13,073 nucleotides of DNA. Source: CANHCC01 sp040381555. Its GTDB lineage: Bacteria; Bacteroidota; Bacteroidia; J057; RFSG01. Shown piece after piece: positions 5,057 through 12,796 of this stretch (positions within the stretch are counted from its first letter, which is position 1; each line of letters starts with the position of its first letter). Position numbers and translations under genes: made by a program. The stretch spans positions 1 to 13,073 of the forward strand of contig JBEIHC010000080.1 of NCBI GenBank assembly GCA_040381555.1. The letters are read 5' to 3'. The notes under the pieces are model-generated. The model ran no database searches, was not told where the DNA came from, and worked only from the letters and a program-made list of their open reading frames with translations.

Positions 5057-7012
5057 TTCCGTTCTCCGATTCAAAGCGCGACCTTCTTCCGTATCATTAT
5101 CTGCTACAGGTCTGCTTTCCCCATATCCCTTCGAACTCACCCGAGTAGCCACAATTCCATTTTGAATTAGATACGCCCGAACAGATTCTGCACGATTCTG
5201 ACTCAAGGTTAAATTATAGGAATCACTGCCTTCGTTGTCTGTATGACCTTCAATTTCAACCTGCATACCTGGATTTTTACGCATCAAGGTAACCATGCGA
5301 TTTAACTCTGCTCGAGACTGATCTAATAACTCATAGCTAGCTGTTGCAAAAAAAACATTTCGTAAAGTAATGGACGATCCTGAGCGAAACGGACTTAAGC
5401 TAATATCTAATTCATAATGCTTCCCAGCATCTACATTTTCCAATGAAAAATTAGCACTATACAATAAATAACCAGGCTCATCAATATAGGCCGCATACGA
5501 TTCCCCTAAAGGCAAAGACACTAAAAACTTTCCTGCTTTGGCATCACTTAACACAGATCGAAGCGTATCTCCACTTTTTAAACTGATAAAAGAAAGTTTT
5601 GCAGATACAGGATTTCCAGTCAAACTATCTCGTACCACCCCTCTAACAAAGGTTGCTGGGGGCGGTTGCAATTCCTTAGATAAGGCAAAACTAAATATAT
5701 CATTTCTACCCCAGCCACCTTCAATTTGATCTGTACTGTAATAGGCTGTTTTCCCATCACTACTTACAAATAAAAATCGTTCTTGCGCGGGAGTATTAAT
5801 TGGAAAGCCCATATTCTTTACCTCGCCCCATCCGGATTCCTTTTTGTCTACATAAAAAATATCCATTCCCCCGAAGCCATCATGAAAATCGGAGGAAAAA
5901 TACAATACCTGACCAGAAGCATGCAAGGAGGGTGAATACTCGTTTCCCGGCGTATTCACTGGGATACCTAAATTCTTCGGCTCCCCCCAAAGCTCATTTT
6001 CTAATTGACTGTACCAAATATCTGTCCCTCCATGTCCTCCAGGACGAGTAGAAACAAAATACAAGGTACGGCCATCATGAGATAGCCAAGGCTGAGTTTC
6101 ATAATTAGCAGAATTAACGCCTTCACCCAAATTTACGGGACTACTCCAAGATGCTCCATTATACTTGGAAATATAAATATCACACTCACCGATTCCCTCT
6201 GGACGATTACATCCTGTAAAATACACCCATTGACCATCCTGCGAAAAACAAGCAGCGCCTTCATTATCTGAAGTATTAATTGGTGGACCTAAGTTTTCTG
6301 CTTTAGACCACTTACCATTTTCATATTTAGAAATATAAAAATCCTCCCCAAAATCATTCCATCGAGGATTAAATCCTCCCATATTCCCTGGTCGTCTGGC
6401 AGTAAAAAATAAAGTGCCTCCATCTGCAGTAAGATTGGGCATATACTCGTCACCTTGTGAGTTGACTTCAGTACCCAAATTAACTGGCTTAAAGGGAACA
6501 GGCTTTAAAATGGCTTTCTCTGCATACCTTGCTTTCCGCAGATTCACTTCTGCCCGCATCTTTTCCTTCTTATCCTCGGGAGCAGTATATAAATATTTAC
6601 CATACCATTGCCCTGCTTCCTTATATCGGGCTTTGCCCATTAAAAAATCAGCATACCATAAACGAGCTGGGTAATATTTGGGAATATCCTTACCCGATAT
6701 ATGCAAGAGACTGGGTTCGACTAAATCCAATTTTCCCTTCTGATAAGCAGCATAAGTATTGAGGAAATGGGCGTCGGTAAATTCCGGCTCCAACTTAATA
6801 GCCTCCGCCAAATACTCCATCGCTTTCAAGGGATCTCGATATTCTATTTGTTGCTTGGCTGACAAATAAAAATTCAAGGCCTTAGAGGATTTTATTCCAT
6901 AATCTTTCGGCTTTTGTGCCAATGCTGGGTTGACAAAAAGAATTAATAAAAATAGAATAAAATTAATTCGACAAAAGGATAGAATATACAAAGAATTGAG
7001 GAGTTGAGCCAT
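5033..7012 (-). CDS. TPR-PD40-CRD-OmpA envelope protein, PorE-like
   Basis: A 659-residue exported protein. Residues 1-32 form a signal peptide ending in NPALAQ. A TPR-like helical region follows (about 40-165), then five PD40/WD40-like propeller repeats (about 178-445, with recurring N-x-G-x-E-Y and LYF-S/T-S-x-R-PGG-x-GG-x-DI-Y motifs). Next come a carboxypeptidase-regulatory-like domain (about 455-541, FVRGVVRDSLTGNPV) and a C-terminal OmpA peptidoglycan-binding domain (about 549-657, with GHTDNEG at 589-595 and LSQNRAESV at 603-611). This order and length match PorE, a T9SS component thought to anchor the machine to peptidoglycan, but Bacteroidota encode several paralogues of this architecture. 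The start at 7012 was chosen because it gives the signal peptide and follows the queE stop by 10 bp; a start at 7096 would add 28 residues inside queE. It is the last gene of the folD-queE operon. Confidence 0.9.
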   Translation of the reverse strand: MAQLLNSLYILSFCRINFILFLLILFVNPALAQKPKDYGIKSSKALNFYLSAKQQIEYRDPLKAMEYLAEAIKLEPEFTDAHFLNTYAAYQKGKLDLVEPSLLHISGKDIPKYYPARLWYADFLMGKARYKEAGQWYGKYLYTAPEDKKEKMRAEVNLRKARYAEKAILKPVPFKPVNLGTEVNSQGDEYMPNLTADGGTLFFTARRPGNMGGFNPRWNDFGEDFYISKYENGKWSKAENLGPPINTSDNEGAACFSQDGQWVYFTGCNRPEGIGECDIYISKYNGASWSSPVNLGEGVNSANYETQPWLSHDGRTLYFVSTRPGGHGGTDIWYSQLENELWGEPKNLGIPVNTPGNEYSPSLHASGQVLYFSSDFHDGFGGMDIFYVDKKESGWGEVKNMGFPINTPAQERFLFVSSDGKTAYYSTDQIEGGWGRNDIFSFALSKELQPPPATFVRGVVRDSLTGNPVSAKLSFISLKSGDTLRSVLSDAKAGKFLVSLPLGESYAAYIDEPGYLLYSANFSLENVDAGKHYELDISLSPFRSGSSITLRNVFFATASYELLDQSRAELNRMVTLMRKNPGMQVEIEGHTDNEGSDSYNLTLSQNRAESVRAYLIQNGIVATRVSSKGYGESRPVADNDTEEGRALNRRTEFRIIKVG

Positions 7013-7022
7013 TAGGTTAAGA

Positions 7023-7646
7023 TCAGGGAATTTGTAAATATTTATGTGTTTGAAGACTAATGCGCCAATCAGGATGAGACTTAACAAACTCCACAATCCC
7101 GGGTAATTTATGGGCTGAATTCCACTCTGGTTGAAAGAATAACTTCACCTCTGGACGGCATCTCAAACTATGGGCAACACCCCACTCCAAATCATGATTC
7201 TGATAGACAATTACTTTTAACTCATCTGCTATCTGGTACCAAACCGGCAAGGGAGCCTTGAATTTCTTAGGAGAAAAACAGACCCAATCCCAATCGCCTG
7301 TGAGCAAGCAAGTACCAGAAGTCTCACAATGCACTAAATATCCAGCACCTTTGAGGCTTCGGGTTAAAGCTGTTAAATCGTGTAAAAATGGTTCCCCTCC
7401 AGTTACAACCACTCTTTTTGCTGGCGTCTTCTGGATGGCTCCTACGATTTCCTCAGGGGTCATTTTAGGATGTCCGCTTTCTTCCCAGGATTCTTTCACA
7501 TCGCACCAGTGACAGCCGACATCACAACCACCGAGGCGCACGAAATAGGCTGGCGTGCCTACCCAATAACCTTCCCCTTGCAGGGTATAAAAATGCTCCA
7601 TTACCGGATATTCTGTCCGAGTAAGTATCTCAGTTTCCACTCTCAA
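7023..7646 (-). CDS. queE: 7-carboxy-7-deazaguanine synthase (radical SAM)
   Basis: A 207-residue radical SAM enzyme. QueE converts 6-carboxy-5,6,7,8-tetrahydropterin to 7-carboxy-7-deazaguanine in the cytoplasm, a step toward queuosine and related 7-deazaguanines. The N-terminal TLQGEG (21-26) is the QueE hallmark. The iron-sulfur motif is C41-x3-C45-x2-C48 (CDVGCHWC), followed by W54, and the SAM-binding TGGEP is at 82-86. The C-terminal SLQTHKYLQIP is also typical. The start at 7646 overlaps the end of folD by 17 bp. A later Met at residue 16 would remove the conserved EYPV before MEHFYT, so the upstream start is preferred. The other queuosine genes are not in the window. Confidence 0.95.
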   Translation of the reverse strand: MRVETEILTRTEYPVMEHFYTLQGEGYWVGTPAYFVRLGGCDVGCHWCDVKESWEESGHPKMTPEEIVGAIQKTPAKRVVVTGGEPFLHDLTALTRSLKGAGYLVHCETSGTCLLTGDWDWVCFSPKKFKAPLPVWYQIADELKVIVYQNHDLEWGVAHSLRCRPEVKLFFQPEWNSAHKLPGIVEFVKSHPDWRISLQTHKYLQIP

Positions 7647-8517
7647 ATTGTTTACGATATGCGTTCAAAGTATTTTCCAACAGCATGGCTCTGGTCATGG
7701 GTCCCACGCCTCCGGGTACGGGAGTAAAGGCCGAACAAACAGCTTCAATCCCCTCAGGATTCACATCGCCTGTCAGCCGGTAGCCGGATTTGGTATCGTT
7801 CGCTTCCATTCGGTGAATGCCCACATCAATAACGACAGCTCCGGGCTTAATCATATTTGCCTGAATTAAATGTTTTTTTCCTGCAGCAACAACCAGAATA
7901 TCCGCCTCCTGAATGTATTTTTCTACCCCAACTGTTCGGCTATGGCAAAGGGTTACAGTACAGTTTCCCGGATTGGCATTTCTGGCCAACAGAATAGACA
8001 CAGGGGAACCAACGATATTGCTACGACCGATGACCACAGCATGTTTGCCGGCGGTTTCGATTTGGTAGTGCTTGAGAATCCGGATAATTCCGGATGGGGT
8101 GGCAGGCAGATGGGAGGGCAGATTGCGTACCATCAACCCGATATTCTGGGGATGAAATCCATCCACATCTTTAGCAGGCAAAATAGCCTGAATGATATTT
8201 TCCTCGTGAATATGGTTCGGCAAAGGAAGCTGCACAATCATGCCGTCCAATAAAGGATCTGCATTCAGGGCATCAATCACTTCGAGTAATTCTTGTTCCG
8301 TACAACTTGCCGGTAATCGGATTAATCGGGAGGTGAAGCCCACCGCCTCACAGTCTTTCACTTTGTGCGCCACATAAGTTTCGGAGGCGCCATCATTTCC
8401 GACCAATATAGCAGCTAAGCAGGGATTTCGTTTCCCCTGTGCTGCAAAGTCATTTACTCGGGTTCGGATTTCTTCCCGAACAGCCGCGGCGACAATATTT
8501 CCATCCAATACGATCAT
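7630..8517 (-). CDS. folD: Methylenetetrahydrofolate dehydrogenase / methenyl-THF cyclohydrolase
   Basis: A 295-residue cytoplasmic bifunctional enzyme that interconverts 5,10-methylene-, 5,10-methenyl- and 10-formyl-tetrahydrofolate using NADP(H). Catalytic Tyr48 and Lys52 lie in ETYVAHKVKDCEAVG, equivalent to Tyr50 and Lys54 of E. coli. QLPLP and KDVDGFHP form the folate site, GRSNIVGSPVSILL the Rossmann nucleotide loop, and PVPGGVGPMTRAML the C-terminal signature. The length is normal. The start at 8517 (MIVLDG) fits the family; the 24-codon upstream extension to 8589 is rejected because a perfect -7 box lies 4 nt before 8517. It heads an operon with queE (17-bp overlap) and the porE-like gene. 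Confidence 0.97.
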   Translation of the reverse strand: MIVLDGNIVAAAVREEIRTRVNDFAAQGKRNPCLAAILVGNDGASETYVAHKVKDCEAVGFTSRLIRLPASCTEQELLEVIDALNADPLLDGMIVQLPLPNHIHEENIIQAILPAKDVDGFHPQNIGLMVRNLPSHLPATPSGIIRILKHYQIETAGKHAVVIGRSNIVGSPVSILLARNANPGNCTVTLCHSRTVGVEKYIQEADILVVAAGKKHLIQANMIKPGAVVIDVGIHRMEANDTKSGYRLTGDVNPEGIEAVCSAFTPVPGGVGPMTRAMLLENTLNAYRKQFESGN

Positions 8518-8521
8518 GCTA

Positions 8522-8529
8522 CAAAGGTA
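8522..8529 (-). promoter_or_regulatory. Promoter -7 box of folD
   Basis: TACCTTTG on the minus strand matches TAnnTTTG exactly, with only 4 nt (TAGC) before the ATG at 8517, so a leaderless folD transcript is predicted. No matching -33 TTG is evident. Confidence 0.5.
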
Positions 8530-8548
8530 GGGGATTAAATTCAGAGGC

Positions 8549-8746
8549 ATGCATGTTCGCAAATGGGCAAATGCCGAGTTGGGAGTCAACCCAATCTTTA
8601 TTTATATGGATAAATGGTCAGAGGAGGGAGCCAGTGAGGCATTAAGGGCAGTGAGGCCAGACTTAAGTGAAACAGAGGGGAAGATTCGCTTGTTGTTTAT
8701 CAACGGGGAGGAGGGGATTGGGAAGGTGGATTCCGATAGATACTAA
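8549..8746 (+). CDS. Possible 65-residue ORF between folD and the secreted protein gene
   Basis: An open frame of 65 codons fills most of the 236-bp gap between folD and the gene ending at 8754, on the strand opposite to both. The product is soluble and acidic (DKWSEEGASEAL, INGEEGIGKVDSDRY) and matches no family I know. No promoter box or ribosome-binding site is obvious. It could be a small real gene, a fragment, or chance; treat it as doubtful. Confidence 0.22.
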   Translation: MHVRKWANAELGVNPIFIYMDKWSEEGASEALRAVRPDLSETEGKIRLLFINGEEGIGKVDSDRY

Positions 8747-8753
8747 CGGGGAG

Positions 8754-9230
8754 TTAATGCCCCATTTTGAATAGATAGTTTTGAAGTTTTTCAGCTTGTG
8801 CTTCGGTTTTGATAGCGGGTTGATGGTCGTCGCCAATTACTTGGATGAGATAGAAATATTTGAGACCAGATTTATTTTTTTTTAGAATCTTTGCTTTGGA
8901 GGCTGCATCTTCAAAGAGGGTTCTGGTACTGTATTTTTTTGATTTCACTTCGTAGCCTTCCTGAATGCGGATGCTTAGGTTTTCGCCAATGTCCGGCAGG
9001 GTGCGGCCTTCCCAAGTCCAGGCGATTTTGGAATCTGTATCAGGCATGCCGAAATATTTAGTGATCTGGGCCTGCATATTTCCATGATCATTGCGATTAA
9101 AATTAATCATAATGCCATTGGAGTCCAGGTAACTGATAATGGTTACCTGAACGAATTCCGGGTTTTGATTCTGTGCATTTGCAGAGAGAAATAAAAAGGA
9201 AAGGAGGATAAAGCTGAATATGATTTTCAT
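8754..9230 (-). CDS. Small secreted protein of unknown function
   Basis: A 158-residue protein with a clear signal peptide (MKIIFSFILLSFLFLSANAQ, residues 1-20). The mature part is polar and mixed alpha/beta in character, with WTWEGRTLPDIGENL near residue 70 and KYFYLIQVIGDD near residue 124. It has no lipobox, membrane helix or T9SS sorting domain, so a periplasmic or outer-membrane-associated location is inferred. I do not recognise the family. It starts 33 bp after the NHL-repeat gene on the same strand, with no promoter box between them, so the two are probably co-transcribed. Confidence 0.8.
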   Translation of the reverse strand: MKIIFSFILLSFLFLSANAQNQNPEFVQVTIISYLDSNGIMINFNRNDHGNMQAQITKYFGMPDTDSKIAWTWEGRTLPDIGENLSIRIQEGYEVKSKKYSTRTLFEDAASKAKILKKNKSGLKYFYLIQVIGDDHQPAIKTEAQAEKLQNYLFKMGH

Positions 9231-9263
9231 GGTTAGTTTTAATTACCTTAGTAAATGGAATTT

Positions 9264-10604
9264 TTATTTTTGAATTAGGAAGGATTGATTGAGTGAATGA
9301 CCGGAGCTTGCAGTTCCGGTGATGCGGTACAATCCGGGGCTCCAATCCTGAATGGGTAGAGATTGAATGCCTGTGGGGTAGGATTGGCTGAGGATTAACT
9401 TTCCGGTAGCGTCGTAGATTTTGAGTGATTGGATTTCTTCACTGAAGTGTAGGGTAGAGGAGGCAGGTTGAGGCCAGATTTTTATTAAGTTGAATTGAGA
9501 ATCATCGTCGGTGGATTCCCAGAAATTCGTTATCCCACGAAGTGCATGATTATTAAAATCACATACAAACATTGTGTAGGGTCTTTGAATGACAATGCCT
9601 CTCGGAAAATTGAATCGTGCATTTAAGCCCCAAGCATCTATATACCCTGAGGATGTATCACCTACTACTGTATAAGCTAAGCCTGTATTCAAGTCAAATT
9701 CTCTAATTTGATTATTATAGGTATCACTAATATAAAATCGAATGGCTCCAGTTGATGGGTGTTTTTCAATAAATAATTCAGTAGGGGTATTCAGTTTGGC
9801 GATGCTTGTATTGCCATTCAAAAAGCCCCCATTTCCAGGTCCGCTTGGGCCTGTTCCAAGCACTGTTGTTACGATACCAGATGAAGTAATCTTACGAATT
9901 CGATGATTAAAGGCATCCGCCAAATAGAGACAAGAATCATACTTAAAATAGAACAAACCAGAAGGGGTATAAAAGCGAGCGGAGGTGTCGGCAGCATCCA
10001 CATAGGCACCCACACTACCCACACCCATGGCATTTCCCCCACCAGCGAAGGTACTTACCATACCGGCAGGGCTAATTTTTCGGATGCGATGATTCCAGCT
10101 ATCGGACACGAAAACATTTCCGGAATCATCTACTGCAATACCTCTGGGGAAATGAAATTGAGCGGAATCTGCAGGACCATCTTTATACCCAGCCACGCCG
10201 GAGCCTGCAAGTGTAGTAACGAATCCAGTAGCGTTAATTTTCCGAATTCGGTGATTATTAAAATCGGAGACATAAACATTCCCTGAATCATCTACACATA
10301 GATTTGAGGGACTATTAAAACGAGCCAAAGTACCTATGGAGTCCAGATATCCGGCAATCGTATCTCCGGCGAAATTCGTCACTGTTCCCCAAATATATTT
10401 TTTTATACGGTGATTTCCCTGATCCGCAATATAAATAGTATCTGTATTAGGATGTATGGCCAAACCAAAGGGACTATTCAATTGGTAAGTACTATTTCCA
10501 GGACTCCCGTTTCCCAATGGAGTGCCAACAGCATAAAACTCTGATCCTTGAGCAAAGGAAAGAGAATTTAGAAAAGGCAGCAACAGGAAGAGTAAGCATT
10601 TCAT
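9264..10604 (-). CDS. Secreted NHL-repeat protein with T9SS type A sorting domain
   Basis: A 446-residue exported protein. The signal peptide covers residues 1-19 (MKCLLFLLLPFLNSLSFAQ). Six NHL-type propeller blades follow, recognisable by the recurring NHRIRK-like ends at about 64, 117, 171, 233, 297 and 351 and by G-I-A-V-D-D-S-G-N-V-x-V-S-D. The last 75 or so residues (about 372-446: IKIWPQPASSTLHF, LKIYDATGKLI, WSPGLYRI) form a T9SS C-terminal sorting domain, so the protein is probably carried across the outer membrane by the type IX system and cell-attached or released. The role of the propeller is unknown; NHL propellers usually bind ligands or proteins. The start at 10604 was chosen because it begins the signal peptide and follows a promoter; the 11-codon extension to 10637 runs through the promoter. 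Confidence 0.92.
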   Translation of the reverse strand: MKCLLFLLLPFLNSLSFAQGSEFYAVGTPLGNGSPGNSTYQLNSPFGLAIHPNTDTIYIADQGNHRIKKYIWGTVTNFAGDTIAGYLDSIGTLARFNSPSNLCVDDSGNVYVSDFNNHRIRKINATGFVTTLAGSGVAGYKDGPADSAQFHFPRGIAVDDSGNVFVSDSWNHRIRKISPAGMVSTFAGGGNAMGVGSVGAYVDAADTSARFYTPSGLFYFKYDSCLYLADAFNHRIRKITSSGIVTTVLGTGPSGPGNGGFLNGNTSIAKLNTPTELFIEKHPSTGAIRFYISDTYNNQIREFDLNTGLAYTVVGDTSSGYIDAWGLNARFNFPRGIVIQRPYTMFVCDFNNHALRGITNFWESTDDDSQFNLIKIWPQPASSTLHFSEEIQSLKIYDATGKLILSQSYPTGIQSLPIQDWSPGLYRITGTASSGHSLNQSFLIQK

Positions 10605-10609
10605 AATAT

Positions 10610-10637
10610 TAAAGGTAAAAAAATTATCCAAAAACAA
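10610..10637 (-). promoter_or_regulatory. Promoter of the NHL-repeat gene
   Basis: On the minus strand TTG (10635-10637) and TACCTTTA (10610-10617) are 17 bp apart, close to the Bacteroidota -33/-7 arrangement with one mismatch in the -7 box. Only 5 nt separate the -7 box from the ATG at 10604. The TTG falls at the T-tract of the preceding HU terminator. Confidence 0.5.
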
Positions 10638-10669
10638 AAAAGCTGCACTCTAAGAGGAATGCAGCTTTT
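10636..10669 (-). terminator. Intrinsic terminator of the HU gene
   Basis: On the minus strand, AAAAGCTGCA pairs with TGCAGCTTTT around an inner segment that can itself form CTC-TTA-GAG, and a run of six T follows. It begins 22 bp after the HU stop codon. This is a classic rho-independent terminator shape. Confidence 0.88.
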
Positions 10670-10691
10670 CGCAAAGTGAGAGTAAGTTCTC

Positions 10692-10967
10692 TTACTTGTT
10701 CACCACTTTTGCCAATGTAGCTCCTGGCTTGAATTTAGCCACTTTTTTAGCTTTGATTTTGATAGCCTTACCAGTCTGTGGATTACGACCAGTGCGTGCT
10801 TCACGCTTAGAGATAGAAAAAGTACCGAAACCTACTAAAGTAAGTTTGTCGCCTTTTTTCAAAGCCTTGGAAGTAGTGTTGATGAAGCTTTCTAGAGCTC
10901 TACCAGCATCTGCCTTGGTAAGTCCGGCCTCAGCGGCCATTGCATCAATGAGTTCTGATCTGTTCAT
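10692..10967 (-). CDS. HU family DNA-binding protein
   Basis: A 91-residue nucleoid protein of the HU/IHF family. HU dimers bend and wrap DNA with little sequence specificity. The N-terminal helices (MNRSELIDAMAAEAGLTKADAGRALESF) lead into LTLVGFGTFSISKREARTGRNPQTGKAIKI. This contains the GFGTF turn and the beta arm with the intercalating proline in RNPQTG. The lysine-rich C-terminus KKVAKFKPGATLAKVV is also standard, as is the length. The gene stands as a single unit with its own promoter (11010-11039) and terminator (10636-10669), as expected for a highly expressed protein. Confidence 0.96.
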   Translation of the reverse strand: MNRSELIDAMAAEAGLTKADAGRALESFINTTSKALKKGDKLTLVGFGTFSISKREARTGRNPQTGKAIKIKAKKVAKFKPGATLAKVVNK

Positions 10968-11009
10968 GTACGGTTTGGTTTTAAAATGTTAAACAATCAA
11001 TCGGTACTG

Positions 11010-11039
11010 CAAATATGTAATTCGTTTGAATATGTTCAA
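11010..11039 (-). promoter_or_regulatory. Promoter of the HU gene
   Basis: On the minus strand TTG (11037-11039) and CATATTTG (11010-11017) are separated by exactly 19 bp, the standard Bacteroidota -33/-7 spacing, with one mismatch to TAnnTTTG. It leaves a leader of roughly 40 nt before the ATG at 10967. Confidence 0.55.
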
Positions 11040-11100
11040 CCAACTTTTAAAAAAATAACGCTGAAATGTTGATGAATAGGGCATTTTGTGGATAATTACA

Positions 11101-11131
11101 CCGTAATCCCTGCATAAACAGGGACTTTCGG
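11101..11131. other. Hairpin-forming element in the HU/outer-membrane-protein intergenic region
   Basis: TCCCTG (11107-11112) and CAGGGA (11119-11124) form a perfect 6-bp stem with a 6-nt loop. CCG (11101-11103) and CGG (11129-11131) can extend it after a small internal loop. It lies in the 414-bp gap between the divergent HU and 11382 genes, away from both -7 boxes and without a U-tract. The rest of that gap shows no gene. The function is unknown. Confidence 0.4.
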
Positions 11132-11369
11132 CTTTCAAAATCCCCCTAAGTGCAAGTATACCGCCCAATAGGAAGATTTTAACTTTAACATTATGGCTTT
11201 TATTATAATCCTGAATCCTCCATTTCAGACTATTCTCAACCAAATTTACCCCAAAAAAACTTATAAAGTCATACTCTTCATCCATTCCTTCAAGCAGCAG
11301 TGTTACTTATCTATTCAATCGGTTATCCTAAGCAATTTCCAAATAAACTTTAGTTTAGGTATAAAATCG

Positions 11370-11377
11370 TAATTTTG
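11370..11377 (+). promoter_or_regulatory. Promoter -7 box of the outer-membrane-protein gene
   Basis: TAATTTTG matches TAnnTTTG exactly and is followed by AACA and the ATG at 11382, so a leaderless transcript is predicted. A weak TTTAG at 11349-11353 is the only -33 candidate, 16 bp upstream. Confidence 0.5.
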
Positions 11378-11381
11378 AACA

Positions 11382-12689
11382 ATGAAGACCCTTAGTCTGA
11401 TCCTTCTAACTTTACTTATTTACTTACCTTGCTTTACAGCGAAATCTCAGACTGTCTTTAAAAGATTTTCCTTAGAACCTGTTGCCGGAATTACCTATCC
11501 AAATTCGGATCCCACGCCAAAAACAACGGCAACCTATGGTCTGGGACTTAGATATACACTTTCACCCCTGCTGAGTTTTAATTTGGGTTATAATTATGGA
11601 ACTTGGCAAAGTGGCAAGGACCTTATTGGTAGAGAGTTTAAAACCTATTTTTACCTAGTAGCTATTCGCTCACAGGTAAATCTGGGAGAACTATTCCACT
11701 TCGACCAGGTTACTCGAAAATTCCATCCTTATTTCTCAATTGGCTATGGTAGGCTTCAAGCCATGGCCAGCAACATCCGAGAAAGGGAGAAAAAAACTAA
11801 GGTTGCCAAAGATTTCTCTGGAAACATCAATGCCTTCCCTGTTGGAATGGGCATCCGCTTTCTCCTCAGCGAAAAACTAGATTTTACAGTTAATGCAGAG
11901 TATTTACTCCATAGCTCCGATTCTTTGGACGGGCACAGTTTGGATATGAGATTGTATAATGTAAAAAACGATCCAGACTATGCTTGGTTTTTCACTGCAG
12001 GATTAAGCTATAAATTCGGCACGAAAAAGCAAAAAGGAAGTCCTCACCTAGAATGGCATTCCCCTCGATTAGAAGAAAAAGCAGAAATTATTCAACTTGC
12101 AAATGAGAATTACGCTGTAAAAATGGAACTAGATTCGCTGAAACAAATTGTGCGTTTCTTAGAAGACGATTACATCCGTATGGACTCTCTGCTCCAAGAC
12201 CTTAGTGGAAGTAAAGATAGTCTCCAGCGCACAATTAGAACGCTGGAAGTCAAAGCAAGTGAAAGGGACTCCATGCGTGCCTTTATGCCCGATAGTGCCA
12301 ATATAGGAATTGTACAAACCAATGCTCAGGGAATTCCGGACACCACCCTTGTAGAGATTATCTTCCGTGCATTTGAATCCCAATCTGTCAGATCGGATTC
12401 TTTAGCAAAAGCTTTATTTGATTTGCAGGATAAAATGAACTTCTTTCTGTTAGGATATACTCCGAAATACGGAAGAGTGAAAGCTATGACAGATCTAAAG
12501 CTAAGAGAAATGGTTCCGAATACCAAAGCTCGAATAGTTAAGGTTATTCCTTCTGGCACTGCCATTGAATTCACCGGATTCGTTAGTAAAGGAGAATTAA
12601 TTGAAGGCAATCCGAATTGGTATAAGGATGTTTTTGGAAATTATTTCTGGGCTGGACATACCTCTCAGCCTTGGCCTGAAGAAAAATAA
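11382..12689 (+). CDS. Outer-membrane beta-barrel-like protein with coiled coil and SH3-like C-terminus
   Basis: A 435-residue exported protein. A signal peptide (1-23, ending AKSQ) is followed by about 190 residues of alternating strands typical of OmpA-like eight-stranded barrels (SLEPVAGITYP, TYGLGLRYTL, FSIGYGRLQ, GMGIRFLLSEKLDFTVNAEYLL, WFFTAGLSYKFG). After the last strand comes a coiled coil (about 229-300, LANENYAVKMELDSLKQIV), a less regular stretch, and a C-terminal bacterial SH3-like domain (about 364-428: GRVKAMTDLKLREMV, then GNPNWYKD and YFWAG). SH3b domains often bind cell-wall peptides. A barrel anchored in the outer membrane with a periplasmic or surface coiled coil ending in SH3b is inferred. 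It is monocistronic and followed by repeat array 2. Confidence 0.82.
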   Translation: MKTLSLILLTLLIYLPCFTAKSQTVFKRFSLEPVAGITYPNSDPTPKTTATYGLGLRYTLSPLLSFNLGYNYGTWQSGKDLIGREFKTYFYLVAIRSQVNLGELFHFDQVTRKFHPYFSIGYGRLQAMASNIREREKKTKVAKDFSGNINAFPVGMGIRFLLSEKLDFTVNAEYLLHSSDSLDGHSLDMRLYNVKNDPDYAWFFTAGLSYKFGTKKQKGSPHLEWHSPRLEEKAEIIQLANENYAVKMELDSLKQIVRFLEDDYIRMDSLLQDLSGSKDSLQRTIRTLEVKASERDSMRAFMPDSANIGIVQTNAQGIPDTTLVEIIFRAFESQSVRSDSLAKALFDLQDKMNFFLLGYTPKYGRVKAMTDLKLREMVPNTKARIVKVIPSGTAIEFTGFVSKGELIEGNPNWYKDVFGNYFWAGHTSQPWPEEK

Positions 12690-12796
12690 ATTCGCCTTTC
12701 TGCAAATTAAATTTGTAATTATTATTGCAAATAAGTGTATTGAGGTAGCACATCCTAACCCAATACTGGCCTGGATTCAACGCATTCGTAATAAAC

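Noticed and set aside
7013..7096. Longer N-terminus for the porE-like protein
   Set aside because: It would lie within queE and place extra sequence before a good signal peptide.
8518..8589. Longer N-terminus for FolD
   Set aside because: The extra 24 residues are not typical of FolD and are translated from the promoter box at 8522-8529.
10605..10637. Longer N-terminus for the NHL-repeat protein
   Set aside because: It crosses the proposed promoter and would bury the signal peptide.
10989..11285. 98-codon minus-strand frame upstream of HU
   Set aside because: It runs through the HU promoter and the hairpin element and resembles no protein family.
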